A DNA stretch of 64,000 nt from Leucobacter luti (GTDB lineage: Bacteria; Actinomycetota; Actinomycetes; Actinomycetales; Microbacteriaceae): NCBI RefSeq assembly GCF_019464495.1, contig NZ_CP080492.1, forward strand, positions 2,790,001 to 2,854,000, given 5' to 3'. Below the pieces are notes generated by a model. It was given only the letters and a program-made list of their open reading frames with translations, searched no databases and was not told the origin of the DNA. A program made the translations under genes and the position numbers. Shown in pieces: positions 1-9,491 of the stretch; position 1 is the stretch's first letter; each line of letters starts with the position of its first letter.

Positions 1-1047
1 CTCGCCGCGCAGGAGTACCTGCACGCCTTCGGAATCACCGCCTGGCAGGACGCCCTGATTGGTGACTACGGCAACCATAGTTCGCAGGAGGTGCACGTGT
101 ACCGCGCTGCGTTTGACTCGGGCGAGCTCCATGCTCGGGTCAACGGCGCACTCTGGTGGGACCGCGAGGGTGGAGCTGAGCAGATCGCCGAGCTCGAGGC
201 CGTTCGTGCTGAGCACCAGGGTGACGACTTCCGACTCACAACGGTCAAGATCATGCAGGACGGCGTGGTGGAGAACAAGACGGCAGCGGTGAGCGCGCCC
301 TACCTCGCCCCCGGCTGTGCATGCGGGGACGCCTCCGACACTGGGATCTCGTTCATCGAGCCAGCTGAGCTCGCGCGCATCGTCACCGCGTTCGACGCCC
401 GAGGGGTGCAGCTTCACTTCCATGCGATCGGAGATCGAGGCGTGGCCGAGTGTCTCGATGCCGTCGCGGCAGCACGCGCGGCGAACGGAGACACCGGTCC
501 GACGCACCACATCGCCCACCTCCAGGTGGTACGCCCTGCAGATCTGCCCCGATTCGCTGAGCACCGCGTCGCGGCGAACATGCAACCGCTCTGGGCCTCC
601 TACGATCCGCAGATGGTGGATCTCAACGTGCCGCTTATCGGCGCTGAACGAGCCGGGTGGCAGTATCCCTTCCGGAGCATTCTCGAGCACGGCGGCCAAC
701 TGGTCGCGGGATCTGATTGGCCTGTGACCACCGCGGACCCGTGGCTCGGGATGCACGTCGCCGTGAACCGGCAGCACCCGGACGGACACCCGGATCGCAA
801 CGCCCGTGTATTTGTGCCCGAGCAACGGCTGGAACTCGGCGAAGCACTGCGCGCCTATACACGCGGTGGGGCGGAAATCAACGGCTGGGATCACGAGCAA
901 GGGGCGATCGTACCTGGCGCGATCGCCGATCTCGTGATCGTGGACCGAAACCCGTTCCTCGGGCCGATCGAGGAGATTGCAGCGACCACGACCGTCGAGA
1001 CCTTCTCGCGCGGCCGATCGGTGTACCGCGCAGCTCAGGCGTCCTAG
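1..1047 (+). CDS. Amidohydrolase family 3 (YtcJ-like), C-terminal part
   Basis: The frame is open from base 1, so the N-terminal part, including the first metal-binding His-x-His, lies outside the window. The visible 348 residues match the C-terminal part of YtcJ-like amidohydrolases: an HFHAIGDRG motif (His139 and His141 of the fragment) and GSDWPV (Asp239) are the expected TIM-barrel metal-ligand or catalytic positions. Members hydrolyse amide or imide bonds of small molecules, probably in the cytoplasm; the substrate cannot be told. The stop is TAG at 1045-1047. An amino-acid ABC operon follows in the same direction 86 bases later, so a link to uptake of its substrate or product is possible but only inferred. 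Confidence 0.85.
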   Translation, partial: LAAQEYLHAFGITAWQDALIGDYGNHSSQEVHVYRAAFDSGELHARVNGALWWDREGGAEQIAELEAVRAEHQGDDFRLTTVKIMQDGVVENKTAAVSAPYLAPGCACGDASDTGISFIEPAELARIVTAFDARGVQLHFHAIGDRGVAECLDAVAAARAANGDTGPTHHIAHLQVVRPADLPRFAEHRVAANMQPLWASYDPQMVDLNVPLIGAERAGWQYPFRSILEHGGQLVAGSDWPVTTADPWLGMHVAVNRQHPDGHPDRNARVFVPEQRLELGEALRAYTRGGAEINGWDHEQGAIVPGAIADLVIVDRNPFLGPIEEIAATTTVETFSRGRSVYRAAQAS

Positions 1048-1133
1048 CTTCGCACTCCCGCCCTCTTTCGTCCCCGCACCACTTCCATACTCACGTCACA
1101 TCCACCCCCATCCGCATGCATTGGAGCATCGAT

Positions 1134-2069
1134 ATGACCCGTTTCGCCCAGTTCTCACATCGCACTCGTCCCGTCACCGCGAGCGCAGCAGTCGTCGTGG
1201 CTGCCGGCCTCGTATTCGGACTCGCAGCTTGTGCCCCGCAAGCTGTGGAACCCACCGCTGATCGCCAGAGCGGCGTCGATGTCACGGAGCTCACCATCGA
1301 CACGAGTGCAGCTGCGCTGCTCCCGAAGGACGTGGCCGAGGCGGGCACCCTCGTCGTCGGCGTCGACCCCACCTATGCGCCGAACGAGTTCAAAGATCCG
1401 AACGGCGCCCCCATCGGCTGGGAGATCGACCTGATCGATGCCGCGGCAGCCAAGCTCGGCCTCACGACGGACTACCGGGTCGCGAAGTTCGACAACATCG
1501 TGCCGAGCATCCTCGGCGAGAAATACGACCTCGGTCTTGGCGGCTACTACGACACGAAGAAGCGACAGGAAACGCTCGACATGATCGACTTCTTCGCGGC
1601 AGGCAACCAGTTCGCAGCCCCAGCGGACGCTCCGATCACCGACGAACTTGACGCGTGTGGCCTGAAAGTCGGGGCCCAGAACGGCGGCTCCGCCGCACTT
1701 GAGTATCTCCCGGCGCTGCAGGACCGCTGCGCCGACGCAGGCGAGGGAGCCATTGAGGTGCTGGGGTACGAGACACAGGACGAGCAGACTGCTGCACTCA
1801 AGCTGGGTCGCATCGAGGCCATGGTCTCCGATTCACCAGTGACAAGCTACGCCGTGAAGCTGAGCGAGGGCGAGTTTGTCGCGTCCCCAGTGTTCGATCA
1901 GATTCTCTCGGGCGCACCGGTCAACAAGGATCGCGGCGAGTTCGCCGAGGCCATGCGCTCTGCCATCCAAGGTCTGCTGGAAGACGGCACCTACAGCGAG
2001 ATTCTCGAGTACTGGGGCGTTGAAGCGGGCGCAATCGACGAGATCACTATCAACGCGTCTGAGCAGTAG
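1134..2069 (+). CDS. Amino-acid ABC transporter, substrate-binding lipoprotein
   Basis: A 311-residue extracytoplasmic binding protein of the SBP_bac_3 family, which captures polar amino acids and delivers them to the permease encoded next. The N-terminus has an Arg-rich region, a hydrophobic stretch and a lipobox ending LAAC (Cys33), so a membrane-anchored lipoprotein is expected. The family region begins around residue 75 (TLVVGVDPTYAPNEF). I chose the ATG at 1134 because GGAG lies 7 bases upstream and a signal peptide follows directly; an in-frame ATG at 1116 is an alternative. It is first in a three-gene operon. The substrate (for example arginine, glutamine or cystine) is not evident. 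Confidence 0.9.
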   Translation: MTRFAQFSHRTRPVTASAAVVVAAGLVFGLAACAPQAVEPTADRQSGVDVTELTIDTSAAALLPKDVAEAGTLVVGVDPTYAPNEFKDPNGAPIGWEIDLIDAAAAKLGLTTDYRVAKFDNIVPSILGEKYDLGLGGYYDTKKRQETLDMIDFFAAGNQFAAPADAPITDELDACGLKVGAQNGGSAALEYLPALQDRCADAGEGAIEVLGYETQDEQTAALKLGRIEAMVSDSPVTSYAVKLSEGEFVASPVFDQILSGAPVNKDRGEFAEAMRSAIQGLLEDGTYSEILEYWGVEAGAIDEITINASEQ

Positions 2070-2104
2070 TGAGCCCGCGAGACACAGAGGAAGGCACACC
2101 CCAG

Positions 2105-3091
2105 ATGACCACAGTCGCTCCAGCTCCCGGCATTCCGCCGGAACTGCGCATCCGCGCCGTGCGCGCCAGGCACCCGTGGCGCACCGTTGCCGCCATCGTG
2201 CTCCTGCTCGCGGTGCTCTCGTTCGTGCTCGATGCCTCAGGGCGCGAGGCTTACGACTGGGCGGCGTTCCGCACCTACATCTTCGATCAGCGCATCGTGC
2301 AGGCTGCAGGCGTCACCATCCAGCTCACGGTCTACGCGATGATCGGGGCGATCGTGCTCGGCGTTGCACTCGCCGTGATGCGGCAAAGCCCGAACAAGAT
2401 TCTGGCGGCCATCTCGTGGGCCTTCATCTGGGTGTTTCGCGGCACCCCGGTGTACGTCCAGCTCGTGTTCTGGGGGCTGTTCACCACAATCTATAAGACC
2501 ATCGACGTCGGGCTCCCGCTACAGGATCCGTGGTTTTCGGTTGGCACCGGCGATCTGCTCTCGCTGTTCTGGATCGCTGTGCTCGGCCTCGCCCTGAACG
2601 AGGCCGCGTATATGGCCGAGATCGTGCGGGCGGGTCTCCTCGCTGTTGACCCAGGTCAGGACGAGGCCGCTACCGCGCTCGGTATGAGCTGGGGACAGAT
2701 GATGCGCAAGGTGATTCTGCCGCAAGCGATGCGCGTGATCATCCCGCCGACCGGCAACGAGGTGATCTCGATGCTGAAGACCACCTCACTCGTCACCGCC
2801 GTTCCCTTCAGCCTGGACCTGTACACCCGGTCGCGCGACATCTCTTCTGAGACGCTGAACCCGATTCCGCTGCTCCTGGTCGCCTCAGTCTGGTATCTCA
2901 CGATCACGTCGGTTCTGATGGTGGGGCAGTACTTCCTTGAGCGCCGCTTCTCGCGTGGCCAGGTCCGCCGAGTGAGCCGCTCCGCGCGCGGCGAGGGCTC
3001 GAGTGACGGGGTGACGAAGACGATTTCGGTGGTGCCCGCCTTCGGGACGGACACCGGAGACGACACAGCCCAGAAGGGGGCGACGCTGTGA
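2105..3091 (+). CDS. Amino-acid ABC transporter permease (HisM/GlnP type)
   Basis: A 328-residue inner-membrane permease with about five or six membrane segments starting near residue 30, and the BPD_transp_1 fold. The EAA loop is visible around [21 protein letters not shown], which docks to the ATPase. I start it at the ATG at 2105, preceded by GAGGAAGG; an upstream GTG at 2069 would overlap the previous stop and has no clear ribosome site. The C-terminal tail after the last membrane segment is longer than usual and rich in Ser, Gly and Thr. Its end overlaps the ATPase start by 4 bases, which suggests translational coupling. Confidence 0.9.
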   Translation: MTTVAPAPGIPPELRIRAVRARHPWRTVAAIVLLLAVLSFVLDASGREAYDWAAFRTYIFDQRIVQAAGVTIQLTVYAMIGAIVLGVALAVMRQSPNKILAAISWAFIWVFRGTPVYVQLVFWGLFTTIYKTIDVGLPLQDPWFSVGTGDLLSLFWIAVLGLALNEAAYMAEIVRAGLLAVDPGQDEAATALGMSWGQMMRKVILPQAMRVIIPPTGNEVISMLKTTSLVTAVPFSLDLYTRSRDISSETLNPIPLLLVASVWYLTITSVLMVGQYFLERRFSRGQVRRVSRSARGEGSSDGVTKTISVVPAFGTDTGDDTAQKGATL

Positions 3092-3852
3092 ACGAATTTA
3101 TGGTCGAAGCTGAGCACGTGCACAAGACCTACGGGGAAAACCACGTGTTGCGTGGGATCTCCATGCAGGTGCGGCCAGGCGAAGTGAGCTGCCTCCTCGG
3201 CCCCTCCGGCTCAGGCAAATCGACGTTCTTGAGATGCATCAACCGGCTTGAGACGATTGAGGGGGGCAAGATCCTCGTCGACGGTGAACTGGTGGGATTC
3301 AGAGAGCGCAACGGCAAGCTGCAGGAGCTCACGGCGTCCGAACTCGCCGCGCAGCGACGCGACGTCGGCATGGTGTTCCAGCGCTTTAATCTTTTCCCGC
3401 ATCTCACAGCCCTTGAGAACATTGTGTGTTCACCCGTCATGGTGAAGGGCGAACGGAAAGATGTGGCCACGGCGCACGCACGCGAGCTGCTTGACCAGGT
3501 GGGGCTCTCCGAGAAGGCACACGCCTACCCGAGTGAACTCTCGGGCGGGCAACAGCAGCGCATCGCAATCGCGCGTGCACTGGCGATGCGGCCGAAACTC
3601 ATGTTGTTCGACGAGCCAACGAGCGCGCTTGATCCCGAGCTTGTCGGCGAGGTGCTCGAAGTGATGCAGCAGCTCGCCGCGAGCGGGATGACCATGATCG
3701 TGGTGACTCACGAGATCGGGTTCGCGCGAGAAGTGGCTGACACGGTGACCTTCATGGACGAGGGCGTCGTCGTCGAGCAGGGAGCTCCGGACGAGGTGCT
3801 GGGACACCCCCGCGAGGCACGCACCCGAGACTTTCTCTCAAAGGTGCTGTGA
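3088..3852 (+). CDS. Amino-acid ABC transporter ATP-binding protein (GlnQ type)
   Basis: A 254-residue ATPase that powers the amino-acid importer. Walker A is GPSGSGKST (residues 38-46), the ABC signature is LSGGQQQR, Walker B is [12 protein letters not shown], and the switch His lies in VVTHEIGF. Length and motifs match the polar amino-acid (HisP/GlnQ) family. It starts with GTG, overlapping the permease stop by 4 bases, and ends the operon; a strong terminator follows a few bases after the stop. Confidence 0.93.
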   Translation: MNEFMVEAEHVHKTYGENHVLRGISMQVRPGEVSCLLGPSGSGKSTFLRCINRLETIEGGKILVDGELVGFRERNGKLQELTASELAAQRRDVGMVFQRFNLFPHLTALENIVCSPVMVKGERKDVATAHARELLDQVGLSEKAHAYPSELSGGQQQRIAIARALAMRPKLMLFDEPTSALDPELVGEVLEVMQQLAASGMTMIVVTHEIGFAREVADTVTFMDEGVVVEQGAPDEVLGHPREARTRDFLSKVL

Positions 3853-3854
3853 CG

Positions 3855-3889
3855 AAATGGGCGGCTGCGTTGCAGCGGCCGCCCATTTA
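3855..3889 (+). terminator. Rho-independent terminator after amino-acid ABC operon
   Basis: An 11-bp perfect stem (3855-3865 with 3878-3888), with a further TGC/GCA pairing inside the loop and a short T-rich end. It begins 3 bases after the ATPase stop. Confidence 0.75.
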
Positions 3890-3917
3890 TCGCATCTGGG
3901 GAACGCCGCACAAGGGC

Positions 3918-3948
3918 TTGCACTGCTCCGGTATGGCCCCGGTAGGGT
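3918..3948 (+). promoter_or_regulatory. Candidate promoter of the osmoprotectant operon
   Basis: TTGCAC at 3918-3923 and TAGGGT at 3943-3948, with a 19-base spacer, which is slightly long. It sits about 46 bases before the GTG start of the next operon, after the preceding terminator. No experimental support. Confidence 0.4.
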
Positions 3949-3994
3949 TGGTACTCCATCAGGGTGACACTCGCCCAACCTCTGGGGGTGCTTC

Positions 3995-4807
3995 GTGATC
4001 GAATTTGAACACGTGACGAAGACCTATGCCGGTGGCGCTGAGGCCGTCAGCGATTTCTCCTGCGTCGTGCCATCGCATCGCACCGTCGCGTTCGTCGGAT
4101 CCTCTGGTTCAGGGAAAACGACGCTGCTTCGCATGGTGAACCGGATGGTGGAGCCCACTTCGGGCCGCGTGCTCATTGATGGCGAGGACGTGCGCTCCCG
4201 GAATCCGGTAGAGCTGCGCCGTTCTATCGGCTACGTGCTGCAGCATGGCGGACTGCTGCCGCATCGCACGGTGATCGATAACGTGGCCACCGTTCCGGTG
4301 CTCACTGGGCTCTCTCGCCGCGCGGCACGCTCCGAAGCAGGGGCGCTGCTCGAGCGCGTCGGGCTCGACCCCGCGCTCGGCGCGCGCTACCCAGCCCAGC
4401 TTTCCGGCGGACAGCAGCAGCGCGTCGGAGTGGCCCGCGCGCTCGCCGCCGACCCAAATATTCTGCTCATGGACGAGCCGTTTGGTGCCGTCGATCCGAT
4501 TGTGCGCCGCGAGTTGCAGGGCGAGCTCGTGCGGCTCCAATCGGAGCTTGGCAAGACCATCGTGTTCGTGACACACGATATCGACGAGGCGTTCCTGCTC
4601 GGCGACGAGGTGATCGTGCTTGCCGCAGGCGGGCGCATCGCCCAGCGCGGCACTCCGGCTGAGATCTTGAGCAACCCGGCCAACGACTTTGTGCGTGAGT
4701 TCGTGGGTGCCGACCGAGCTGAGCGGCGGCTGCACGTTGCTGAAGTTGCGGGCCGCACCCTCGCGCTCGATGAGACCGGGCGCCCGGTGGGAGTGCTGGC
4801 CACGTGA
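3995..4807 (+). CDS. Osmoprotectant ABC transporter ATPase (OpuCA/YehX-like)
   Basis: A 270-residue ATPase of a quaternary-amine/osmoprotectant importer (betaine, choline or carnitine class). Walker A reads GSSGSGKTT, the signature [16 protein letters not shown], and Walker B ILLMDEPFGAVDP. It lacks the tandem CBS domains of longer OpuCA/ProV proteins, so ionic-strength sensing through CBS is not expected. GTG start, with GGGGGTG shortly upstream. The downstream gene starts inside its stop region (4-base overlap), so the four opu-type genes probably form one operon. Confidence 0.88.
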   Translation: MIEFEHVTKTYAGGAEAVSDFSCVVPSHRTVAFVGSSGSGKTTLLRMVNRMVEPTSGRVLIDGEDVRSRNPVELRRSIGYVLQHGGLLPHRTVIDNVATVPVLTGLSRRAARSEAGALLERVGLDPALGARYPAQLSGGQQQRVGVARALAADPNILLMDEPFGAVDPIVRRELQGELVRLQSELGKTIVFVTHDIDEAFLLGDEVIVLAAGGRIAQRGTPAEILSNPANDFVREFVGADRAERRLHVAEVAGRTLALDETGRPVGVLAT

Positions 4808-5511
4808 ATTGGCCGCTCGCCAATCTGCGGGTGATCCTTGAAGCAGCCGGGGATCACTTACTGCTGAGTGTGCCCGCAATTGTGCTCAGCGTGCTGATCG
4901 CCATCCCGATCGGGCGCCTTGCATTCCGTGCTCCGAGACTCGGCCGCCCGCTGCTGTCCGTCGCAGCACTGGCCTATGCGATCCCAGCGCTGCCGCTTCT
5001 CATTCTGATCCCCACACTGCTCGGAACTCCGCTGCGCTCCTGGCAGACGATGGTTATCGCGCTCACCGTCTACGGCGTCGCACTGCTCGTGCGCACTGCC
5101 TGTGATGCCTTCGCTGCAATCGACCCGCAATTGCGTGACGCTGCCGTGGCCGTGGGGTACTCGCCGCGTGCGATGTTCTGGCGGGTTGACCTGCCGCTCG
5201 CAATCCCCGTACTGATCTCCGGGATCCGGGTCGTGACCGTGTCCACCATCAGCCTCGTGACGATCGGGGCGCTGATCGGAGTACCGAGTCTGGGAACACT
5301 CCTGACCGACGGTTTCCAGCGTGGAATTGCGGCCGAAATCTGGAGCGGCGTCATTGCGACCGTCGTGCTCGCGCTGCTGCTTGACGCAGTGGTGCTCGGG
5401 ATCGGTCGTGCGCTCACGCCGTGGACGCGACGGGCGACGGCGTCAGCGCAGCATGAGGTCGCAGTTCCCACCGGATCCTCCGAGGCGGCATCCGCGGAGG
5501 TCTCGTCATGA
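4804..5511 (+). CDS. Osmoprotectant ABC transporter permease 1
   Basis: A 235-residue membrane permease with roughly five to six hydrophobic segments. The EAA-type coupling loop is at VAVGYSPRAMFWRVDLPLAI, followed by the GIRVVTV segment typical of OpuCB/OpuCD and ProW. GTG start overlapping the ATPase gene by 4 bases. Paired with the next permease, it forms the heterodimeric channel of the importer. Confidence 0.87.
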   Translation: MNWPLANLRVILEAAGDHLLLSVPAIVLSVLIAIPIGRLAFRAPRLGRPLLSVAALAYAIPALPLLILIPTLLGTPLRSWQTMVIALTVYGVALLVRTACDAFAAIDPQLRDAAVAVGYSPRAMFWRVDLPLAIPVLISGIRVVTVSTISLVTIGALIGVPSLGTLLTDGFQRGIAAEIWSGVIATVVLALLLDAVVLGIGRALTPWTRRATASAQHEVAVPTGSSEAASAEVSS

Positions 5512-6272
5512 ATCTGTTCATCGACGCGTGTGCGTGGCTCGCGGATCCGGAGCACTGGGCCGGACCGAGCGGGATCCCGATCCGTACCCTGCAGCATCTC
5601 GGAGTGACGCTGCTCGCCCTGGTCATCGCCAGCGCGATTGCGCTGCCGCTCGGGGTGCTGATCGGGCACACTCGGCGCGGAGCCGGGATCATCGGCGGAT
5701 TCACCGGTGCAGCGCGTGCGCTCCCGACACTCGGCCTGTTGACGCTGTGCGGGCTCTGGCTCGGAATTGGTCTCGGCGCGCCGCTCCTCGCACTCACCGT
5801 GCTCGCCATCCCGTCACTGCTCGCTGGCGCTTATGCCGGCGTGCAGGCGGTCGACCCAGTGATCCCGGAGGCTGCCAGCGCGGTGGGTTTCAGCCCGGCG
5901 CAGGTGATCCTCCGCGTCGAGCTCCCGCTCGCGCTTCCCGTGCTCATCGGAGGTATTCGCGCGGCCGTGTTGCAGGTGGTCTCCACCGCCACGCTCGCGG
6001 CGTACACCGCAGATCTGGGGCTCGGACGCTATCTCTTCACCGGTCTCAAAGCGCGCGATTATCCGCAGATGCTCGCTGGCGCTCTGCTCGTCGTCGCCCT
6101 CACTCTGCTGCTCGAACTCCTGCTGGCCGCGTGGCAGCGCGCAGCCACGCGGAGATTTACCCGCCCCACTGGGAGTAACCGTGCTGAGGCGGACCGGCCT
6201 GACGGTCCTGACGGCTCTGACCGCGTTGACCGTGCTGAACGCCCATCCCTGACTCACACCGCTTCGCCCTGA
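5508..6272 (+). CDS. Osmoprotectant ABC transporter permease 2
   Basis: A 254-residue second permease of the osmoprotectant importer, homologous to its neighbour: several hydrophobic segments and an EAA loop at SAVGFSPAQVILRVELPLAL. The last 35 residues after the final membrane segment are hydrophilic, with a repetitive Asp/Arg/Gly/Pro-rich tail. ATG start overlapping the preceding gene by 4 bases. Confidence 0.87.
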   Translation: MNLFIDACAWLADPEHWAGPSGIPIRTLQHLGVTLLALVIASAIALPLGVLIGHTRRGAGIIGGFTGAARALPTLGLLTLCGLWLGIGLGAPLLALTVLAIPSLLAGAYAGVQAVDPVIPEAASAVGFSPAQVILRVELPLALPVLIGGIRAAVLQVVSTATLAAYTADLGLGRYLFTGLKARDYPQMLAGALLVVALTLLLELLLAAWQRAATRRFTRPTGSNRAEADRPDGPDGSDRVDRAERPSLTHTASP

Positions 6273-6295
6273 CCGACCGAGAGGACACCATCATC

Positions 6296-7213
6296 ATGCG
6301 TCGTCGCACCATCGCTCTATCCACTGCCCTGCTCGCGGGGGCCCTCGCTCTGTCCGGTTGCGCGAGCGGCGATCCGCTCGCCGATTCTGGCGGCGAGACC
6401 CCGACGAGCGGGGAACCCCTCGTCATCGGGTCGCAAGACTACTACTCAAACGAGATCATCGCTGAGATCTACGCACAGGCGCTCGAAGCTCAGGGAGTCG
6501 AAGTGGAGCGCGAGTTCCGCATTGGCCAGCGCGAGGTCTACTTGCCAGAGCTCGAGGCGGGCAAGATCGACTTGTTCCCGGAGTACACGGGCAATCTGCT
6601 GCAGTACTGGGAGCCAGACACCGAGGCACGGCTCTCCGATGACGTGTACACGGCTCTCGACGCTGCGACACCTGACGGGCTCCGCGTGCTCGCGCAGTCC
6701 CCCGCGACGGATCAGGACGCGTACACGGTGACCGCTGACTTTGCGAAGCAGTGGCAACTCACGGATATCGACGACCTCGCCAAGGTCGACACGAAGCTCA
6801 CTCTCGGCGGCAATTCCGAGGCCGAAACACGGCCATACGGCCCGGCTGGCCTTGCCCAGACGTACGGGATCGAAGGGGTGGGGTTCACCCCGATCGAAGA
6901 TGGCGGCGGGCCGCTCACGGTGAAAGCGCTGCAGGACAATTCCATTCAGCTCGCGATCATCTACACCGCGGACCCGAGCGCAGCTGAAAACGATCTCGTG
7001 GCGCTGAACGACACGAAGGGGATTTTCCTCGCATCGCACGTCGTGCCGCTCGCGAGCGACCGGGTCGATGATGCCGCCGCGAAAATCATCGACAGCGTGA
7101 GCGCCGCAATGACGCCGGCAGATCTGCTTGAGCTCAACGCACGCAGCGTTGGGGAAGAGCTGCCAGCCGCGCAGATTGCGGGCGATTGGCTTGCAGAGCA
7201 GGATCTGGCGTAG
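6296..7213 (+). CDS. Osmoprotectant ABC transporter substrate-binding lipoprotein (OpuCC-like)
   Basis: A 305-residue OpuAC-family binding protein. The N-terminus MRRRTIALS, a hydrophobic core and LSGC (lipobox Cys) mark a lipoprotein. The mature protein begins with the family's VIGSQDYYSNEI region and includes the characteristic FPEYTGN sequence. It supplies quaternary amine solutes to the two permeases encoded just upstream. RBS GAGAGGA precedes the ATG. The exact ligand is not determined. Confidence 0.9.
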   Translation: MRRRTIALSTALLAGALALSGCASGDPLADSGGETPTSGEPLVIGSQDYYSNEIIAEIYAQALEAQGVEVEREFRIGQREVYLPELEAGKIDLFPEYTGNLLQYWEPDTEARLSDDVYTALDAATPDGLRVLAQSPATDQDAYTVTADFAKQWQLTDIDDLAKVDTKLTLGGNSEAETRPYGPAGLAQTYGIEGVGFTPIEDGGGPLTVKALQDNSIQLAIIYTADPSAAENDLVALNDTKGIFLASHVVPLASDRVDDAAAKIIDSVSAAMTPADLLELNARSVGEELPAAQIAGDWLAEQDLA

Positions 7214-7217
7214 CACG

Positions 7218-8642
7218 GTGGAAACGCGCGTCGACCTCGCGATCATTGGATCTGGATCCGGCAACACCCTGATCTCGCCCTACTGGGACAACAAACGAGT
7301 GGCGATCGCCGAGTCTGGGGTGTTCGGTGGTACCTGCCTCAATGTCGGGTGCATCCCGACCAAGATGCTCGTGCGGCCGGCGACGCTCGCGCGCACTCCA
7401 GAGGAGGCCGCGCGGCTCGGCATCACGATGCACACAGAGGGCGCGGATTGGCCGGCGATCCGGGATCGCGTGTTCGGGCGCATCGACGCCGTATCAGCGG
7501 CTGGCGAGCGCTACCGCAGAGATGAACAGGAGCACGTGCAGCTCATCTCGCAAGAGGTCCGGCTCGATGGGCCACACGCGTTTGTTTCCGTCGACGGCAC
7601 CCGCGTGGAGGCTGAGCAGCTCGTCATCGCCGCAGGCTCGCGGGCACTCCTCCCCGACATCCCCGGCATCGACTTGCCTCAGGTGCACACCTCCGACACC
7701 GTGATGCGGATCCCCGAGTTGCCTGGCCGAGTGCTCGTGATTGGCGGCGGAGCGATCGCGAGTGAGTTCGCTGCGGTCTTCTCTGGCCTGGGTTCCGCGG
7801 TGACGCAGGTGCACCGCGGGCCGCGGCTGCTCTCGCACTCCGACGTGGAGATTTCGGAGCGCTTCACCGCGGTCGCTGGCGGGCACTGGGAGCTGCGGCT
7901 TGAGCGCACCGTCGCGCGCTTGGATCCGGATCCCGCCGGTGGCGTGATCGCCGAGCTCAGCGGAGGCGGCCCTGCCGATGAACGGGTGAGCGCCGATCTC
8001 GTACTCGTCGCCCTGGGGCGACGCCCGAATTCGGATCGGGTTGGCGCCGCCGAGGCGGGTCTCGATCTCCACGAAGACGGCCGGCTCGTCGTGGATGAGT
8101 ACCAGCGGGTGCTTTCGGGCGGCACACCAGTGCCGGGAGTCTATGCACTCGGGGACGTCTGCACTCCGCTGCAGCTCAAACACGTGGCCAACCGCGAAGC
8201 CCGCGTCGTGGCGCACAACCTGGAGCACCCCGGTGGACTGCGGGCAGCCAGTCGCGATGCGGTGCCCGCAGCGATCTTCAGTGACCCCGAGGTCGCGGAG
8301 GTCGGATTGACCGAAGCGGAAGCCATCGCGCAGTTCGGCGCGGAGCGGGTTACCGCGTACACACAGGACTACGGAGACACCGCCTACGGATGGGCAATGG
8401 AGGATCGCACGGGCCTGGTTAAAGTTGTCGCCGATCGCAGCGACGGCCGCATCCTCGGCGCGCACGTCGTGGGGTATCAGGCATCGAACCTGATCCAGGT
8501 CGCGGTGATGGCGATGAGCTTTGGCATCGACGCGTACACGGCCGCGCGAGGACAATACTGGATCCACCCGGCGCTGATGGAGGTTGTGGAGAACGCGCTG
8601 CTCGGTCTCGATGTGCCGCACGGGGAACCGGCGCCGCTGTGA
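7218..8642 (+). CDS. mtr: Mycothione reductase
   Basis: A 474-residue flavoprotein disulfide reductase. It has an N-terminal FAD dinucleotide motif (GSGSGN, residues 11-16), the redox pair Cys40 and Cys45 in GTCLNVGCIPTK, an NAD(P) motif GGGAIASEFA in the middle, and a C-terminal dimerisation domain with the catalytic His (YWIHPALMEVVENAL). The sequence resembles mycothione reductase more than lipoamide dehydrogenase; that enzyme reduces mycothiol disulfide with NADPH in actinobacteria. I chose the GTG at 7218, four bases after the lipoprotein stop; an upstream in-frame start at 7128 would lie inside the preceding gene. It may be co-transcribed with the osmoprotectant genes. Confidence 0.87.
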   Translation: METRVDLAIIGSGSGNTLISPYWDNKRVAIAESGVFGGTCLNVGCIPTKMLVRPATLARTPEEAARLGITMHTEGADWPAIRDRVFGRIDAVSAAGERYRRDEQEHVQLISQEVRLDGPHAFVSVDGTRVEAEQLVIAAGSRALLPDIPGIDLPQVHTSDTVMRIPELPGRVLVIGGGAIASEFAAVFSGLGSAVTQVHRGPRLLSHSDVEISERFTAVAGGHWELRLERTVARLDPDPAGGVIAELSGGGPADERVSADLVLVALGRRPNSDRVGAAEAGLDLHEDGRLVVDEYQRVLSGGTPVPGVYALGDVCTPLQLKHVANREARVVAHNLEHPGGLRAASRDAVPAAIFSDPEVAEVGLTEAEAIAQFGAERVTAYTQDYGDTAYGWAMEDRTGLVKVVADRSDGRILGAHVVGYQASNLIQVAVMAMSFGIDAYTAARGQYWIHPALMEVVENALLGLDVPHGEPAPL

Positions 8643-8691
8643 GTGGGCGGCGTAGTGCGGTGTTCAGGGGGCAGGTTCCTCGGACCGGGCG

Positions 8692-8697
8692 TACAGT
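8692..8697 (+). promoter_or_regulatory. -10 box of TfoX-N gene (leaderless)
   Basis: TACAGT ends 6 bases before the ATG at 8704, so transcription would start at or next to the start codon. No Shine-Dalgarno sequence lies in between. Confidence 0.45.
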
Positions 8698-8703
8698 GAC
8701 GTC

Positions 8704-9072
8704 ATGAGCACCAGAGTCGAGACGATCGAGTTTCTCACCGATCAGCTGAGCGCGCTGCCGAACATCCGCACGCGCAGCATGTTCGGTGAGTACGGCATGT
8801 ACTGCGATGAGAAAGTCGTGGCGTTCATCTGCGATGACACGCTGTTCGTGAAGCCGACCGACGCCGGGCGCGAGTACCTCGGCACGCCAGACGAGGCGCC
8901 GGCCTATCCAGGCTCGAAACTGTACTTCCGCATTGACGGTGACCGCTGGGAAGATCGCGAGTGGCTCGCGGGCCTCATCGACTGCACCGCCGCAGCGCTG
9001 CCAGCTCCGAAACCCAAGGCGCCGCGAAAGCCGAAAGCTGCTTCACAAGCCGCGCCGAAGCGCGAGTTCTGA
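8704..9072 (+). CDS. TfoX N-terminal domain protein
   Basis: A 122-residue cytoplasmic protein consisting of a single TfoX-N domain, recognisable from RSMFGEYGMYCDEKVVAFICDDTLFVK, whose core is MFGEYGMYCD. It has a Lys/Pro/Ala-rich C-terminal tail of about 20 residues. The Proteobacterial competence regulator TfoX/Sxy has an additional C-terminal domain that is absent here, so a role in competence should not be assumed. Convergent with the Nudix gene; the stops are 2 bases apart. Confidence 0.8.
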   Translation: MSTRVETIEFLTDQLSALPNIRTRSMFGEYGMYCDEKVVAFICDDTLFVKPTDAGREYLGTPDEAPAYPGSKLYFRIDGDRWEDREWLAGLIDCTAAALPAPKPKAPRKPKAASQAAPKREF

Positions 9073-9074
9073 AC

Positions 9075-9491
9075 TCAGTTCCCCGCGAGCAGCGCGGGGA
9101 ACACGTAGTCCGTGTTGAGCGGTGCCATGTCCCCCCGCGCTATCGCGGGATCGATCCACTCCAGGTGCTCGATCTCCGCGCGGGGCTGGGCGTGTGCTGC
9201 GCCTGAAACGAGCGGGTGCTCGAACACTGTGGCCTCCACCACGTGACCCGGCTCATTCGCAGCGGTTGCGCGGAAGATGCCAAGCTCGCGCAGGCTGGCG
9301 GGATCGAGTGTCAGCCCGAGCTCCTCTGCGAACTCACGCACGGCTGTGGTCCGCGCATCCTCACCGGGCTCGTGTTTGCCCCCGGGCAACATCAGCGCCG
9401 ACGTACCGCGCTTGCGCACGTTCAGGACGCGGCCGTGGTCGTCGCGCATCACAACGGCGCTGACTCGAATGGTGCGATCAGTGTGGGTCAT
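9075..9491 (-). CDS. Nudix hydrolase
   Basis: A 138-residue protein with a perfect Nudix box: Gly38, Glu44, Arg52, Glu53, Glu56, Glu57 and Gly59 in GGKHEPGEDARTTAVREFAE and the residues just after it. Such enzymes hydrolyse nucleoside diphosphates linked to another group, using Mg2+; the substrate is unknown. It overlaps the upstream carboxypeptidase gene by 4 bases (ATGA), suggesting coupled translation. Its last codons contain a 10-bp inverted repeat (9078-9087 with 9093-9102) that could also end transcription of the convergent TfoX-N gene. Confidence 0.88.
   Translation of the reverse strand: MTHTDRTIRVSAVVMRDDHGRVLNVRKRGTSALMLPGGKHEPGEDARTTAVREFAEELGLTLDPASLRELGIFRATAANEPGHVVEATVFEHPLVSGAAHAQPRAEIEHLEWIDPAIARGDMAPLNTDYVFPALLAGN
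9078..9102. terminator. Inverted repeat at the convergent TfoX-N/Nudix junction
   Basis: A perfect 10-bp stem with a 5-base loop. It lies inside the last codons of the Nudix gene and starts 5 bases after the TfoX-N stop. There is no T-run, so terminator activity is uncertain. Confidence 0.35.

Noticed and set aside
717..1133. Long N-terminal extension of the amino-acid-binding lipoprotein
   Set aside because: It would overlap the amidohydrolase and place 139 Arg-rich residues before a signal peptide.
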